From Syntrophomonadaceae bacterium (GTDB taxonomy: Bacteria > Bacillota > Syntrophomonadia > Syntrophomonadales > DTU052), in contig JAAYDA010000005.1 of NCBI GenBank assembly GCA_012729505.1, positions 1 to 64,000 of the forward strand: DNA of 64,000 nt, in the 5' to 3' direction. Position 1 is the stretch's first letter. Every line of letters starts with the position of its first letter. This document shows, in pieces, positions 1 to 10,605 of the stretch. The notes beneath the pieces are model-generated. The model saw nothing but the letters and a program-made list of their open reading frames with translations, was not told where the DNA came from and did not search any database. The translations under genes were made by a program, and so were the position numbers.

Positions 1-23
1 ACTCCGCGGTAGGACGATGCCGA

Positions 24-1370
24 TCAGACTTCGCTTCCACTCGTCTTCTCGGGCGTCCCTCGCATGGTCAGTTGTTCTGCTCTCGTCGTCTCTTCGTTCC
101 TAGACAGCAAGGCAACTGACTCAACGTGTGCGGTATGGGGGAAAAGGTCGATTGGTTGCACTCGGGTGACCTGGTATCCGTTCCGGGTCAGAATAGCCAG
201 GTCGCGGGCAAGAGTGCCGGTGTGGCAGGAAACATACACTAAGCGGGATGGCTTAGTGTGGACAATGGCAGTAAGGACTTCCGGGGCCACGCCTTTTCTC
301 GGCGGATCCACTATTAGCAAGTCTGCCTTTCCCTGCTGACGATATAATTTCTCCACGTTACCGACTATGAATTCCACGTTATTTATTCTGTTCCGGGCCG
401 CATTGTTTCTGGCATCGGCAATCGAAGCCGGATTTAATTCGATTCCCACCACCTTGGATGCATACCGGGCCACAGGAAGAGACATGGTTCCTATGCCGCA
501 ATAAGCATCAACGACCCGGTCGTATGATTGTACATCACCGAATTCCAGGACTTTCCGGATCAGCACTTCGGCCATGGCAGTATTGACCTGAAAAAAAGCG
601 GCGGGTGAGATGGTAAAATCCAAGCCGGCAAGCCTTTCGGTAATAAAGCCCGGGCCATGCCAAATATCGACTTTCGACTTCGGGCCAATAGTGGCTACCG
701 TGGCGATCTCTGAAAAATCAGAGCAAACTCTTTCCATCAGCCATTTCCCCTGGCTTTTGGGGATGGGTCGATGATCCGTTGTTAGTATCAGCATAATCTT
801 CCGGTTAGCCTGGGACTGACGAATAGTCACTCCGGTTACCATCTGGAAGTATTCCTCTTTCTCCGCCAATGCTTTTGCCAGGGTCAGCAAGATATGGCCC
901 CATAATGGGGGTATAAGGCAGCATTCTCCCACCGATACAACTGAATGAGAAGCCTGCTGATAAAAGCCAATCTCAGGCGGATAAAAACTCACATGAAAGG
1001 ATGCCTTATTCCGATAGTTCCAGGGTTTATCCATTCCGATGGTTGGCGAAACCTGAATTCCGGCCAAGCCCCCTATTCTGGTCAAGGCATCATATACCAG
1101 CTGGCGCTTCCAGCGAAGCTGAGCCTGATAATCCATAGCCTGAAAATCACAGCCGCCACAGCCGGACGCAGTACAGCAATATTCATTAATCCGGTCAGGA
1201 GAGGGCTTAATAACATTGATCAGGCGCGCCTGATTAAAGCGGCGCGCCTGTTTTACTATCTCTATTTCCGCCAAATCTCCCGGTACGGCAGCAGGCACAA
1301 AATACACCAGGCCATCATGCCTCCCTACCCCTTCCCCCTTGTGATTCAAACCCGTGATTTCCAAAAGCAA
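24..1370 (-). CDS. rlmD: 23S rRNA (uracil-5-)-methyltransferase, RlmD/TrmA family
   Basis: TRAM-like N-terminus, Fe-S cysteines (CCTASGCGGCDFQ), DAYCGIGTMSLP and VDPPRKG motifs. Confidence 0.9.
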   Translation of the reverse strand: MLLEITGLNHKGEGVGRHDGLVYFVPAAVPGDLAEIEIVKQARRFNQARLINVIKPSPDRINEYCCTASGCGGCDFQAMDYQAQLRWKRQLVYDALTRIGGLAGIQVSPTIGMDKPWNYRNKASFHVSFYPPEIGFYQQASHSVVSVGECCLIPPLWGHILLTLAKALAEKEEYFQMVTGVTIRQSQANRKIMLILTTDHRPIPKSQGKWLMERVCSDFSEIATVATIGPKSKVDIWHGPGFITERLAGLDFTISPAAFFQVNTAMAEVLIRKVLEFGDVQSYDRVVDAYCGIGTMSLPVARYASKVVGIELNPASIADARNNAARNRINNVEFIVGNVEKLYRQQGKADLLIVDPPRKGVAPEVLTAIVHTKPSRLVYVSCHTGTLARDLAILTRNGYQVTRVQPIDLFPHTAHVESVALLSRNEETTRAEQLTMRGTPEKTSGSEV

Positions 1371-1403
1371 ATCTATTCCCCCATCCGGCGTTACTCCTGC
1401 GGA

Positions 1404-2159
1404 TTAATTCTTTATCTTGGTCTTAATATAATAGCTGGTTTTAGAGTTCCCTATTTTCCGGCGTTGAAAATCGAATTGCTTTAAGGATTCAACTAAAGAA
1501 GATAATTTGGAGTGTCCATAGTTTCTGGTATCGAAATCAGGGAAACGCCGACTCAGTTTGTTCCCTACTACTGCCAGATTGGCCCATCCGTCTTCATCTG
1601 AGCTTTCCGTAATTATGCCCTTAATGGATTTTATCAGTTCCTCCTTGCTTTCCAGACCTTCTTTTATACTCTTTTGTTTCTCGTTTTTCTCTCCTGCCGG
1701 AGATTCTGCTTGACTTTCCGGGTCTTGGGCCAGAACCTCCAGATATTTAAACTTTTCACAGGCAGCGATAAATGGCTTAGGAGTTTTCTTCTCACCCATG
1801 CCAACAACATACATACCCGCTTCCCTCAAGCGGGCTGCCAGCCGAGTAAAATCGCTGTCACTGGATACTATACAAAAGCCATCCACATTGCTGGAGTAAA
1901 GAATATCCATAGCATCAATGATCAAAGCCGAGTCGGTGGCATTCTTTCCGGCGGTATAGCTGTACTGCTGGATAGGAGTTATGGAGAAGTCAAGTAAAAC
2001 CGACTTCCAGGAGGCCAGTTGGGGTTTGGTCCAATCCCCATAGATTCTTTTGTAGGTTGGAGTTCCATGATTTGAAATCTCGTCGAAAATATGTTTTATA
2101 TATTTATCTGAAACGTTATCCGCATCTATCAGAACAGCAATCATTTTATCATTTTCCAT
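1404..2159 (-). CDS. NYN domain (LabA/DUF88-like) protein with C-terminal OST-HTH/LOTUS-like domain
   Basis: MIAVLIDADNVSDKYI and CIVSSDSDFTRLAARLRE motifs. Confidence 0.85.
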   Translation of the reverse strand: MENDKMIAVLIDADNVSDKYIKHIFDEISNHGTPTYKRIYGDWTKPQLASWKSVLLDFSITPIQQYSYTAGKNATDSALIIDAMDILYSSNVDGFCIVSSDSDFTRLAARLREAGMYVVGMGEKKTPKPFIAACEKFKYLEVLAQDPESQAESPAGEKNEKQKSIKEGLESKEELIKSIKGIITESSDEDGWANLAVVGNKLSRRFPDFDTRNYGHSKLSSLVESLKQFDFQRRKIGNSKTSYYIKTKIKN

Positions 2160-2267
2160 GTAATCTCTCCCTTAATCTATTAATCTGTGTTATTGATTCA
2201 GAAAGCCAACGCTAAGAACACGGAGTTGGAAAAACCCAAGCTATATGCCGGTTATGCAGGTGTGCGA

Positions 2268-4862
2268 TTAATAATATGCTCTCATATTCGATGCTTCACT
2301 ATAACGGGACATATTCATGATCCGCTCAACATCTATCGTACCATCACGTACCATTCTTATAAACAGGTTGGCCAGCAAAGGATCGAATTGCTTTCCCCGC
2401 CCCTTTTCAATCTCGTTAAGAGCTATGCCCACATTCAGGCTAAGCCTGTACGGACGATTGGAGGTCATAGCATCGAAGGCATCCGCTATAGCCAAGCATC
2501 TCCCTGACAAAGGAATGTTCTCTCCGGCCAAGCCTCGGGGATAACCCTTTCCATCCCATCTTTCATGGTGAGCAAGAACAGCCGGTATTACATAATTCAG
2601 GGATGGTAAATGCTTAATAATCGTAATAGACATTTCAACATGCCGGTTCACTATATCACGTTCTTCATCACATAAAATGCCGGTTTTCGTAAGAATATTT
2701 TCCGGAATGCCTATTTTCCCAACATCATGTAATAAAGCCGCATCCCGGATCATGGATATGTGAGACTTGTCCAGGCCTACTCCACTGGCCATAATAGTCA
2801 CATAGTCCGCAACTCTTTGCGAATGGCCAAAAGTATAATGATCCTTGGCATCAATAGCAGCGGTTAAGGCATATATTGTAGCGGCATTAGCTGATTTTTC
2901 GACTATTTTGCTGCTGCCCAGATGTTGTGAATCATTATCACTCTCCACACTGGGAGTATAAACCACAGTTTGATTCTTGCCGTTGTTTTTTGCAACATAT
3001 ATGGCCAGATCGGCCCGCTTCAGCAGCTCCAAAGCGTTAGAAGCCACATGAGGGTATGTACAGACACCTACGCTGGCCGTGAGAAATCTTTGGGTAACAT
3101 CGTTCATATTAAAGAATCTTTTTTGAATTTCGATCCTGATCTTTTCGGCCACCTGATAAGCTCGATGAGTATCATGATTAGGCAGAAGAACAGCGAATTC
3201 CTCCCCGCTGTACCGACAGACGATCCCATTCGCCCCGACAATACCCTTTATTATTGCAGCAACCTCAATCAAAGCCTTGTCCCCTTCATACTGGCCATAT
3301 AAGTCATTGAACAGCTTAAACAAGTCTAAATCGATCATAAGCAGGGAAAGCTCTGCAGAACCAAGACTCTCCACCTGCTCAGCCAGAGCCTTATGAAAGT
3401 ACCGGTGGTTATAAACCTGGGTCAGGCTATCAGTTATCGCTTCTGATTGGGCTTGGGCAAAAAGTCTGGCATTATCAATCGCCACCGCACTGGATGTTCC
3501 CAGATAGGTCAGCAAATCCAGATCATCAAGCATATAGGCGGTATTATCTTTTTTTCGAGTTAGCATCAGCATTCCGATTAAGCTGTATCTGCTCTTAATG
3601 GGAATGATAACATCAACATTCAAGTCACTGATCTCTTTCCGTTCTTTCTCCCACATGGCTTTGAACAGATTCTGAGAATGCATCTCACTCCTGGAAAGAC
3701 CGGCATCATTATTCATGAACCATTTAACTATGGGATTCTCTGCCTGAATTTGAAAATCAGGCTTAAATAATTGGGAGGAAGTAGCGAAAACCGAATAGTT
3801 TTCTTTATTCTTATCTTTCAGCATTATCAGAACATCCTTGGGATGAAGTGCATACTGAACTGCTTCAACAAGATTCTTGGCTATAATATCCAGATCCAAA
3901 TTGTTGGAAATGCTGACACTGAAGTCTCTCAATGCCTGACGTCGCGCATAATCAGTTTTGTAAAAGAACCTATCCACCATACTGCCGCTGAGTCGATATA
4001 AAGGCTGAAAAACTATGGCTATCAGCAGAGCCAGGAAAATAGTTAAAAATGGAGTGGCGGAAGCTTGAGCGCCCCAATATTTTTCTGCATTAATAACAAC
4101 CATGACGTAACCGGTTGTGATCATTAAAGCTAGAATTGAGTAAATTATAGCCCTGGTTGCCATAAAACGTAATTCCAGCATTCGGTTTTTAAAAATGGCT
4201 ATGGTAATAAGAATAGCATTAATGAAACACCCCAGAATATCTACCGGATATTTGCCAACGGCCGGAATAAAATTTAAAAACACCCCTATGGCCATTATTA
4301 ATGCTCCTATGGCAACGAGGCGGATCTGACCCTCTTTTGAATTGCCTTGTTCATCAGAATGTTTTTTGGCAATAACCAAAATGGCAGTAACCATAGTGAA
4401 CATCAGCAAATACATGGGCAAAGCCAAAGGTCCAAGAGTATAATGAAAATCAACCGCCAGATATTGATAACCATTTATCATTATTTCATTTTTCACAACT
4501 TCGACTTTAGTTATTGCCAGACCCATGAAATTTATGGTCAGGGCTACAGCGGCCAGAAATGACCATTGTATTGCTTTGGATAATTGAAATGCACCCGCGA
4601 AATTAACAACAAAAATGTAAAGAGAAAAAGTAACAAAGACCATTCCCGCAACCATCATTCTGTTCCAAAAGAGCCCTCCCGGATACACTTCCATTTTCAT
4701 TAACAATGATGATGCGGTCCAAATAATTAACGCACCCAATACAGACATAAAAAGTTTTATATGCTTGTCTTTTTGGGACATGGAAAAAAAGAGCATCAAC
4801 ATGCAATAACTGAATAATGCTACTATGGGTACCATCCAGAAGAATGCTTGCGATAAAAGCAT
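2268..4862 (-). CDS. membrane sensor: 7TM-like N-terminus, GAF, GGDEF (SGEEF) and HD-GYP domains
   Basis: multiple TM segments; CRYSGEEFAVLLPN; HDVGKIGIPENIL; HHERWDGKGYPRGL. Confidence 0.9.
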   Translation of the reverse strand: MLLSQAFFWMVPIVALFSYCMLMLFFSMSQKDKHIKLFMSVLGALIIWTASSLLMKMEVYPGGLFWNRMMVAGMVFVTFSLYIFVVNFAGAFQLSKAIQWSFLAAVALTINFMGLAITKVEVVKNEIMINGYQYLAVDFHYTLGPLALPMYLLMFTMVTAILVIAKKHSDEQGNSKEGQIRLVAIGALIMAIGVFLNFIPAVGKYPVDILGCFINAILITIAIFKNRMLELRFMATRAIIYSILALMITTGYVMVVINAEKYWGAQASATPFLTIFLALLIAIVFQPLYRLSGSMVDRFFYKTDYARRQALRDFSVSISNNLDLDIIAKNLVEAVQYALHPKDVLIMLKDKNKENYSVFATSSQLFKPDFQIQAENPIVKWFMNNDAGLSRSEMHSQNLFKAMWEKERKEISDLNVDVIIPIKSRYSLIGMLMLTRKKDNTAYMLDDLDLLTYLGTSSAVAIDNARLFAQAQSEAITDSLTQVYNHRYFHKALAEQVESLGSAELSLLMIDLDLFKLFNDLYGQYEGDKALIEVAAIIKGIVGANGIVCRYSGEEFAVLLPNHDTHRAYQVAEKIRIEIQKRFFNMNDVTQRFLTASVGVCTYPHVASNALELLKRADLAIYVAKNNGKNQTVVYTPSVESDNDSQHLGSSKIVEKSANAATIYALTAAIDAKDHYTFGHSQRVADYVTIMASGVGLDKSHISMIRDAALLHDVGKIGIPENILTKTGILCDEERDIVNRHVEMSITIIKHLPSLNYVIPAVLAHHERWDGKGYPRGLAGENIPLSGRCLAIADAFDAMTSNRPYRLSLNVGIALNEIEKGRGKQFDPLLANLFIRMVRDGTIDVERIMNMSRYSEASNMRAYY

Positions 4863-6475
4863 TAAGACACCTCTTCTTTATTTCCACTCCGCATGAATTT
4901 CAATATTTCTATAACATCAAAATGTGATGGATTCATTCTTCTTATCCTGGAACCGAATGTCTTATAGTACCGTTCTAATGTACCTGTCGGCATAATTGAT
5001 ATTTCCAGTGGATCGATTCCCAGCAATGATTTCAGGTTTTGGAAATCGGGGTCAATATAACGAAAATATATGGAAAGGTGCTCTTTAATGATTTCCTTAG
5101 TAACAACACTTTTTACATCTTTGGCCCCTGCCTCCACATAAAGATGGATAAACGAGCGATTATGCTCATCATATTCCTTCACCGCAAACCAATCGGTCAC
5201 ATTCAATTTTGAAAGCTCCAAGGCCTCACTTATGGTAGTTTCCGAAATGCGAGTAAACCCAGCAATATCGATAAACCTTGGTTCACGGTCGATAAAAGAA
5301 AACAGCGGCAGCTGAACACCCTCTTCTTCATCACACATAGCCAGGCATTCAAGCATATCACCAGTTCTGTAACGTACAAATGCACCGCCTTTAAAATTTG
5401 AAATAACCAGCTCATATTCGTTTCCCGCCAGCAGTTCATCCAAAAGATATGTCTTCGGGGTATAGTTGGGATTATCCAGATTTTTTTCTAATTCAATTTT
5501 GGGGATAAACTCATAAAGACATGCATCGGGAAAAAGGACCAGGCCGTTTTTCTTCCAGGTCTCCGTAGCAATGCAGGTTGGCTCAGTACCGGCGAAAATC
5601 TCCAGCGGCCTGACACCCCATTGATGTTCAATTTTCTTTTTCAGACTGGCAGAGTCAGTGCCGGAACACACCAGACCCTTCAGCTTCCAGATATCTTTTG
5701 GCATTATTGGAGTTTTCCGCTGCTTACTTTTGATCCATGCCTTACCCAAACGATAAGTCATTACTGGAGTGGTTTTCAGAATGTTGAGAGATCCCCCTGA
5801 ACTACTCGCTGTCCCGAATTCACCGGCGACTTTGTTAATAACACTGCTGAGCCCAAAAAATAAATCGACTCCCTTTTGCATCCCCAGTTTAAAGCCCACT
5901 TTATTGCGCTCTCTAAACCCCATCTTTTCTGCCTCGTCCAAAGACGGCAAAAACTTTATGGGCAATTCGTCGGCAATCAGATGCGCCGTTATGCCGGTAA
6001 GGTATGGAAGTGGCGCCATACCGTAGAGCATCTTTTCCTTTCCGGTCAAGGAAAAATGTCCTCGCTTATTGCTGGTGGCCAGGATAACAACCGCCATACA
6101 GTTATTCCGCAGACATTCGATCATGCTTTCAGTGTAAGGCGCTACCTTGATTGGATTTATACCACCCTCCCAGGTAGTTTCTATCCATAAAAGGGGTTTG
6201 GCCGGAAGGGCAGATTCCACTTTGGAAAGTAAAATATCGGCATAATCCCTATAATTGGTCAGAGGAACTATTCGTCTGAATTCCTCAACTGACTCAGGTT
6301 TTCTCCCCTTAAAAAACCGCTGACCTAGTTCGCATTTTGAATACAAGTCGATTTGTTCCAGCATGAGACGATCCTGGATTTGCATGAACTCCTCAACTGA
6401 AAGATCAAAGAATCCACAATACTCTTGCCAGATTTCATGGTTTTTCATTTTTTGCAGCTTATCATATAGAAGCAT
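4862..6475 (-). CDS. GH3 auxin-responsive-promoter family (acyl-adenylate/amido synthetase fold) protein
   Basis: overall GH3-like sequence, e.g. FAGTEPTCIAT, GAFVRYRTGDMLEC; overlaps the next gene. Confidence 0.8.
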   Translation of the reverse strand: MLLYDKLQKMKNHEIWQEYCGFFDLSVEEFMQIQDRLMLEQIDLYSKCELGQRFFKGRKPESVEEFRRIVPLTNYRDYADILLSKVESALPAKPLLWIETTWEGGINPIKVAPYTESMIECLRNNCMAVVILATSNKRGHFSLTGKEKMLYGMAPLPYLTGITAHLIADELPIKFLPSLDEAEKMGFRERNKVGFKLGMQKGVDLFFGLSSVINKVAGEFGTASSSGGSLNILKTTPVMTYRLGKAWIKSKQRKTPIMPKDIWKLKGLVCSGTDSASLKKKIEHQWGVRPLEIFAGTEPTCIATETWKKNGLVLFPDACLYEFIPKIELEKNLDNPNYTPKTYLLDELLAGNEYELVISNFKGGAFVRYRTGDMLECLAMCDEEEGVQLPLFSFIDREPRFIDIAGFTRISETTISEALELSKLNVTDWFAVKEYDEHNRSFIHLYVEAGAKDVKSVVTKEIIKEHLSIYFRYIDPDFQNLKSLLGIDPLEISIMPTGTLERYYKTFGSRIRRMNPSHFDVIEILKFMRSGNKEEVS

Positions 6476-6484
6476 TCCGGCCCC

Positions 6485-7048
6485 CTACTTAAAGGTAGTG
6501 ATTGCTTGTCTGATACTGTTTCTATCGGGAATCAGAAACGGAACTTTATCCTTATATTGGTCATAACCAATGATGATTTTGGGGAAAACCCAGCGATCCT
6601 GAACATAAACGTGAATAATATCCATTAAAGTCCAGAGTAAACCTCCCCACAGAACCAACGCTTTACCGGAAGTCAACCATAGAAACAGATAGAATAATAA
6701 AAACCACAAAACTCCCGGATGTCGGCAAAGAGCATACATACCTGTATCAATAACGGTATTCTGATTAGCTGTTTCCAAATAAGTCTGAGTAAAAGGCAAT
6801 GCAAAAAATAAAGTATAAGGAACAAGTAAAAGAGTGATTATCGAAAGACTGCCCCATAACAGCCGGATCGCGAAAGAAAACTCAAATAATCTCGGACCAG
6901 AAAATAAGGCACCAACAGTTGATACTGCTAATACTGCAATACCAATAGCAAAAAAAATGTTTAACCTCTTATGCCAGGAAAAAAGCTTATTGAGATCAAA
7001 AATATAAAAGAAGACAAAGGCCAAACATCCTAAGACTAAGAAGGTCAT
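6485..7048 (-). CDS. integral membrane methyltransferase, isoprenylcysteine/phosphatidylethanolamine methyltransferase-like
   Basis: YALCRHPGVLWFLLFY motif plus several TM segments. Confidence 0.6.
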   Translation of the reverse strand: MTFLVLGCLAFVFFYIFDLNKLFSWHKRLNIFFAIGIAVLAVSTVGALFSGPRLFEFSFAIRLLWGSLSIITLLLVPYTLFFALPFTQTYLETANQNTVIDTGMYALCRHPGVLWFLLFYLFLWLTSGKALVLWGGLLWTLMDIIHVYVQDRWVFPKIIIGYDQYKDKVPFLIPDRNSIRQAITTFK

Positions 7049-7344
7049 ATATTGTCACCATATTAAATCAATTTTCGTTAATTAACAATTAAATCCTGTA
7101 TTTCTAAGAATTATACTACAATTACGTCCCGTATAAAATATGATAATAAATTTTTCTGCAAATTTATGCAGAATCCTGTAATTAATATTTATTTAATGAA
7201 AAAAACGAGGAATACCTTGTCACTTGCCGGACCGTTTATGCTAAACATAACATTATCATAATAATACTCATCTTGATACATAATACCCATAATTATCAGT
7301 TTTTCTGATTATTAACCACATTAATAAATTATTATTCAGGAAGT

Positions 7345-7381
7345 AAAAAAAAGGTCCAACCCTTATAATAAACTGGATCAA
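7345..7381 (-). terminator. probable intrinsic terminator after the 98-aa ORF
   Basis: AAGGTTTGATCC...GGGTTGGACCTT (with G-U pairs) followed by a T run on the minus strand. Confidence 0.55.
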
Positions 7382-7427
7382 ACCTTTAATAATTCAAAAA
7401 ACCGGCTATTCTATTTTATTGCTGATC

Positions 7428-7724
7428 CTAAAACAACCAGGCACGCAGCACTTGGGCAATCATATAAACAACGGTAAAGCTTATAATCCATGGCAGTGCT
7501 CGCTGCATAAATATATCGATACGTTCAAAAAGAAGTATGGACTTTGGACAATTGTTACATATTAATTCATCAGCAATGTTCTCCTGGTGATTCGCCAAAG
7601 ACCAGTCATTGATCACCTGCGCATCATATGGGTACTCTCTGTACTGAACGCTTGTTCTGATTCTTTCCGTCGGACTTGACAGGCCAAAAGCAGATGTCAT
7701 CTCAGCCAGCTGCGGCATTGCCAA
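7428..7724 (-). CDS. small protein with C-terminal TM helix, unknown function
   Basis: 98-aa ORF; C-terminal hydrophobic segment; RBS-like GGAGGGGG upstream. Confidence 0.55.
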   Translation of the reverse strand: MAMPQLAEMTSAFGLSSPTERIRTSVQYREYPYDAQVINDWSLANHQENIADELICNNCPKSILLFERIDIFMQRALPWIISFTVVYMIAQVLRAWLF

Positions 7725-8118
7725 CCCCCTCCTTCTCGTCTTTATTGCTCAAATATCCTCTACTATTATTATTTAGTTTGCCAGATCAATAATCAAGCGT
7801 CCAGAACGTCCGTTCGGTATGATTTCACCCATTCCAGCCCTTTTTTAAAAAGATAACCCCATTTATCTTGGAATTAGTACTATTTTCATGCTATATCGCT
7901 CAAACATACGTACCATGATTCCTGACAAAAACAAATTGATATTATACTGTCAAACCACCTCAAAGAAAAAATGGCTGAATGCACATTATCATTTGTTTGA
8001 TTAATATTAATAATTGACAACTATTGAATATTTTGATTCAATAGTACCAAGAAGATATGAGTCCAATGTCCTAAATTGCGTAACATTTTGTCTTCACTGT
8101 TGAATTGGGGGCGAAGCA

Positions 8119-9363
8119 ATGATATTTGATGTTCCTTCGATAGCTCCTCAGCACCGGGAAAAATTTCAAGAAGAGTTGATCAAAGCCAACTTGAAACACT
8201 GGAAGCCGTTTGTGATTATCACCGTTTTTATGGAGATATTTTTAATACTGCTTATGATGGTTTTCGCGCGGCTGGACCCTGCAAAAAATTATAATATTTT
8301 CATTATTTTACACGGGTCATTTCTAGTCGGAACATTACTGGTCTGGGGGGTGGCCTTATACTATCTGAGCAAGTTAAAACAAGGCTTCCATTGGCCCAGT
8401 AACCGAATGCAGAATCTCATTTTGTTCTGGAATTTAATCGTACTCATATGGGGAGCAGTTTTCGCTCTGTATCAGCACGGTTTTTACGGGCAGCTTACCA
8501 CCTTTATGGTGATTATGCTTGTCACCTCATTTATTTTTTTAATACCTTGGCCTAAAATGCTGATACCCCCAATTATTTCAACACTAATACTTTTTGCCGG
8601 TCTGTATTTTATCGAGCCTTCCCTGAAAATACGGATTGAGAATTACCTTCTTTTTTCAATTTTTGTCTTTTGCTCATGCTGTATCAACTTAACCAATTAC
8701 ACTAGATTTGTTGATCGTATGAACTCCCTGTTTGATATTTCAGAAAAGACCACGTTATTGGTTGAATCCAATGATCGTCTTACCAAGGAAATCAGCGCCC
8801 GAAAGCACTATCAACAACAGCTGGAGCTGGCTAATGAACAATTGGCAGCTATTTCAAGCCTGGATGCGTTAACCGGAATACCTAACCGGCGTAAGCTGGA
8901 GGAATCTCTTACCGACATGTGGAACTGCGCTCAATTAAAACAAACTTCTATAACCATCATGATTATTGATATCGATTCTTTCAAACTCTACAATGATACA
9001 TACGGGCATATTGCCGGTGATTATTGTCTCCAGCTGGTTGCAGGTGCTTTGCAGAAATGTGTCAGAAAAAATACTGATCTGATTGCCAGATTTGGCGGAG
9101 AGGAATTCGTCTTCGCCGCCCTCGGCCTCGAAGAAAAGGATGCCTTCAATGTGGGAGAAAAGATCCGGCAGACCATTGAAGCTCTGAGAATTGATCATGA
9201 TGATCCTGCTGTCTGTTCCCGGGTAACTGCCAGTATCGGCATCACCTGGCTGATTCCTGCCGAAAAGGACAATGTTCAGGAAGCATTAATACGTGCCGAC
9301 CTGGCCATGTACGAGGCCAAGCACACCGGCCGCAACCAAGTCAAGGCCACTTATCAGTTGTGA
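8119..9363 (+). CDS. membrane diguanylate cyclase (GGDEF domain)
   Basis: TM N-terminus; ARFGGEEFVFAALG active-site motif. Confidence 0.9.
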   Translation: MIFDVPSIAPQHREKFQEELIKANLKHWKPFVIITVFMEIFLILLMMVFARLDPAKNYNIFIILHGSFLVGTLLVWGVALYYLSKLKQGFHWPSNRMQNLILFWNLIVLIWGAVFALYQHGFYGQLTTFMVIMLVTSFIFLIPWPKMLIPPIISTLILFAGLYFIEPSLKIRIENYLLFSIFVFCSCCINLTNYTRFVDRMNSLFDISEKTTLLVESNDRLTKEISARKHYQQQLELANEQLAAISSLDALTGIPNRRKLEESLTDMWNCAQLKQTSITIMIIDIDSFKLYNDTYGHIAGDYCLQLVAGALQKCVRKNTDLIARFGGEEFVFAALGLEEKDAFNVGEKIRQTIEALRIDHDDPAVCSRVTASIGITWLIPAEKDNVQEALIRADLAMYEAKHTGRNQVKATYQL

Positions 9364-9379
9364 GTGGCTGCCTTCATGA

Positions 9380-10129
9380 TTAGCCCAGTAAGGTGCGAAG
9401 GTTTTTTATGGCGGATCGTTCAATGCGGGAGACCTGAACTTGGGATATACCCAAATCATTGCCAATAGCCGTCTGGGTCTCATCTTTGAAAAAGCGGCGA
9501 ATTATTACTTCGCGTTCTCGATATTCCAGTTTTTCAAGGGCTTCACTGAGAGCAACCCGCTCCACGAAATCATCCTTGTGAAAATCCCCCCGCAATGTGT
9601 CAATAAGCCGCAATTTGTCTTTATCCTGATTAGCCAGCAAGTCAAAAAGCGACGTTGGTGACTGGCAAGCCTCCATTGCCAGCACAATCTCCTCTTTTTC
9701 CAGCCCCAGCAGCTCGGCAATTTCGTTTATTGTCGGCTCCCGCTCCGTTTCAGCCCGGATTTTCTCCTGTGCCCACTTGATCCGATAATAAACTTCTTTC
9801 AGGCTTCGCTGCACCTTCACCATCCCGTCGTCACGCAAAAACCGTTTGATTTCCCCGATAATCATAGGAACCGCATAAGTTGAAAAGCGCACTTCATAGC
9901 TTACATCAAACCGTTCGATGGCTTTCACTAATCCGATGCTGCCAACTTGAAACAAATCTTCGTATTCCGTCCGGCTCCCTTTGAATCGCTCCATAACCAA
10001 ATATATAAGACCCACATTGGCTTGAAATAAAGTCTCTTTAGCGTCTTGACTTCCTGATTGGGCTTCTTTAATAAGTATGAGGGTCTCTTCATGGCTGAGC
10101 GCAGGCTGTTTGGGAGGTGTAGCGCTCAT
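9380..10129 (-). CDS. sigF: RNA polymerase sporulation sigma factor SigF
   Basis: sigma-70 regions 2-4 and position after spoIIAA-spoIIAB. Confidence 0.93.
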   Translation of the reverse strand: MSATPPKQPALSHEETLILIKEAQSGSQDAKETLFQANVGLIYLVMERFKGSRTEYEDLFQVGSIGLVKAIERFDVSYEVRFSTYAVPMIIGEIKRFLRDDGMVKVQRSLKEVYYRIKWAQEKIRAETEREPTINEIAELLGLEKEEIVLAMEACQSPTSLFDLLANQDKDKLRLIDTLRGDFHKDDFVERVALSEALEKLEYREREVIIRRFFKDETQTAIGNDLGISQVQVSRIERSAIKNLRTLLG

Positions 10130-10141
10130 TGATGCCCCTCC

Positions 10142-10594
10142 CTACAAGTCGTTTTCTTTTGATATGGGAAGAAATGTCTTGATCATTCTCACCTTGGTTC
10201 CACGATCCACTTCTGAAGTTACCTGGAGATCTTCGGTAAATGACTTCATAAATACGAATCCCAATCCCATTCTGTTCACAATCGATGAATAACGTGGTTC
10301 CATAGCCTGATTGACGTCGGCAATACCACACCCGTAATCTTCAATCATTAACTCTATTTTTTTCTCCGGCAGCAGCTTCATCTCCAAAATTATTACTCCA
10401 TCCGGCTGGTTGTCATAACCATGAATAATGCTGTTGGAAATTGCTTCGGAAATAACCAGTTTGACCTCTTCAATTTCTTCAAGGGTGCAATCGAGCTGGG
10501 CAGCAAAAGCGGCCGCACAGGTTCGTGCAAAAGATATATTTTCCGGCCGACTGGGAAACTCAATTTTGATCAGGTTTTTTATTTCAGAACTCAC
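10142..10594 (-). CDS. spoIIAB: anti-sigma F factor SpoIIAB
   Basis: HATPase fold (SNSIIHGYDN, DYGCGIAD, MGLGFVFMKSF) and synteny. Confidence 0.93.
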   Translation of the reverse strand: MSSEIKNLIKIEFPSRPENISFARTCAAAFAAQLDCTLEEIEEVKLVISEAISNSIIHGYDNQPDGVIILEMKLLPEKKIELMIEDYGCGIADVNQAMEPRYSSIVNRMGLGFVFMKSFTEDLQVTSEVDRGTKVRMIKTFLPISKENDL

Positions 10595-10605
10595 AGCAGC
10601 CCCCC

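Noticed and set aside
945-1484. 179-aa plus-strand ORF antisense to rlmD
   Set aside because: Fully antisense to a well-supported gene, no domain, no RBS; one of many such shadow ORFs in this window (for example 11465-12265 and 20648-21253).
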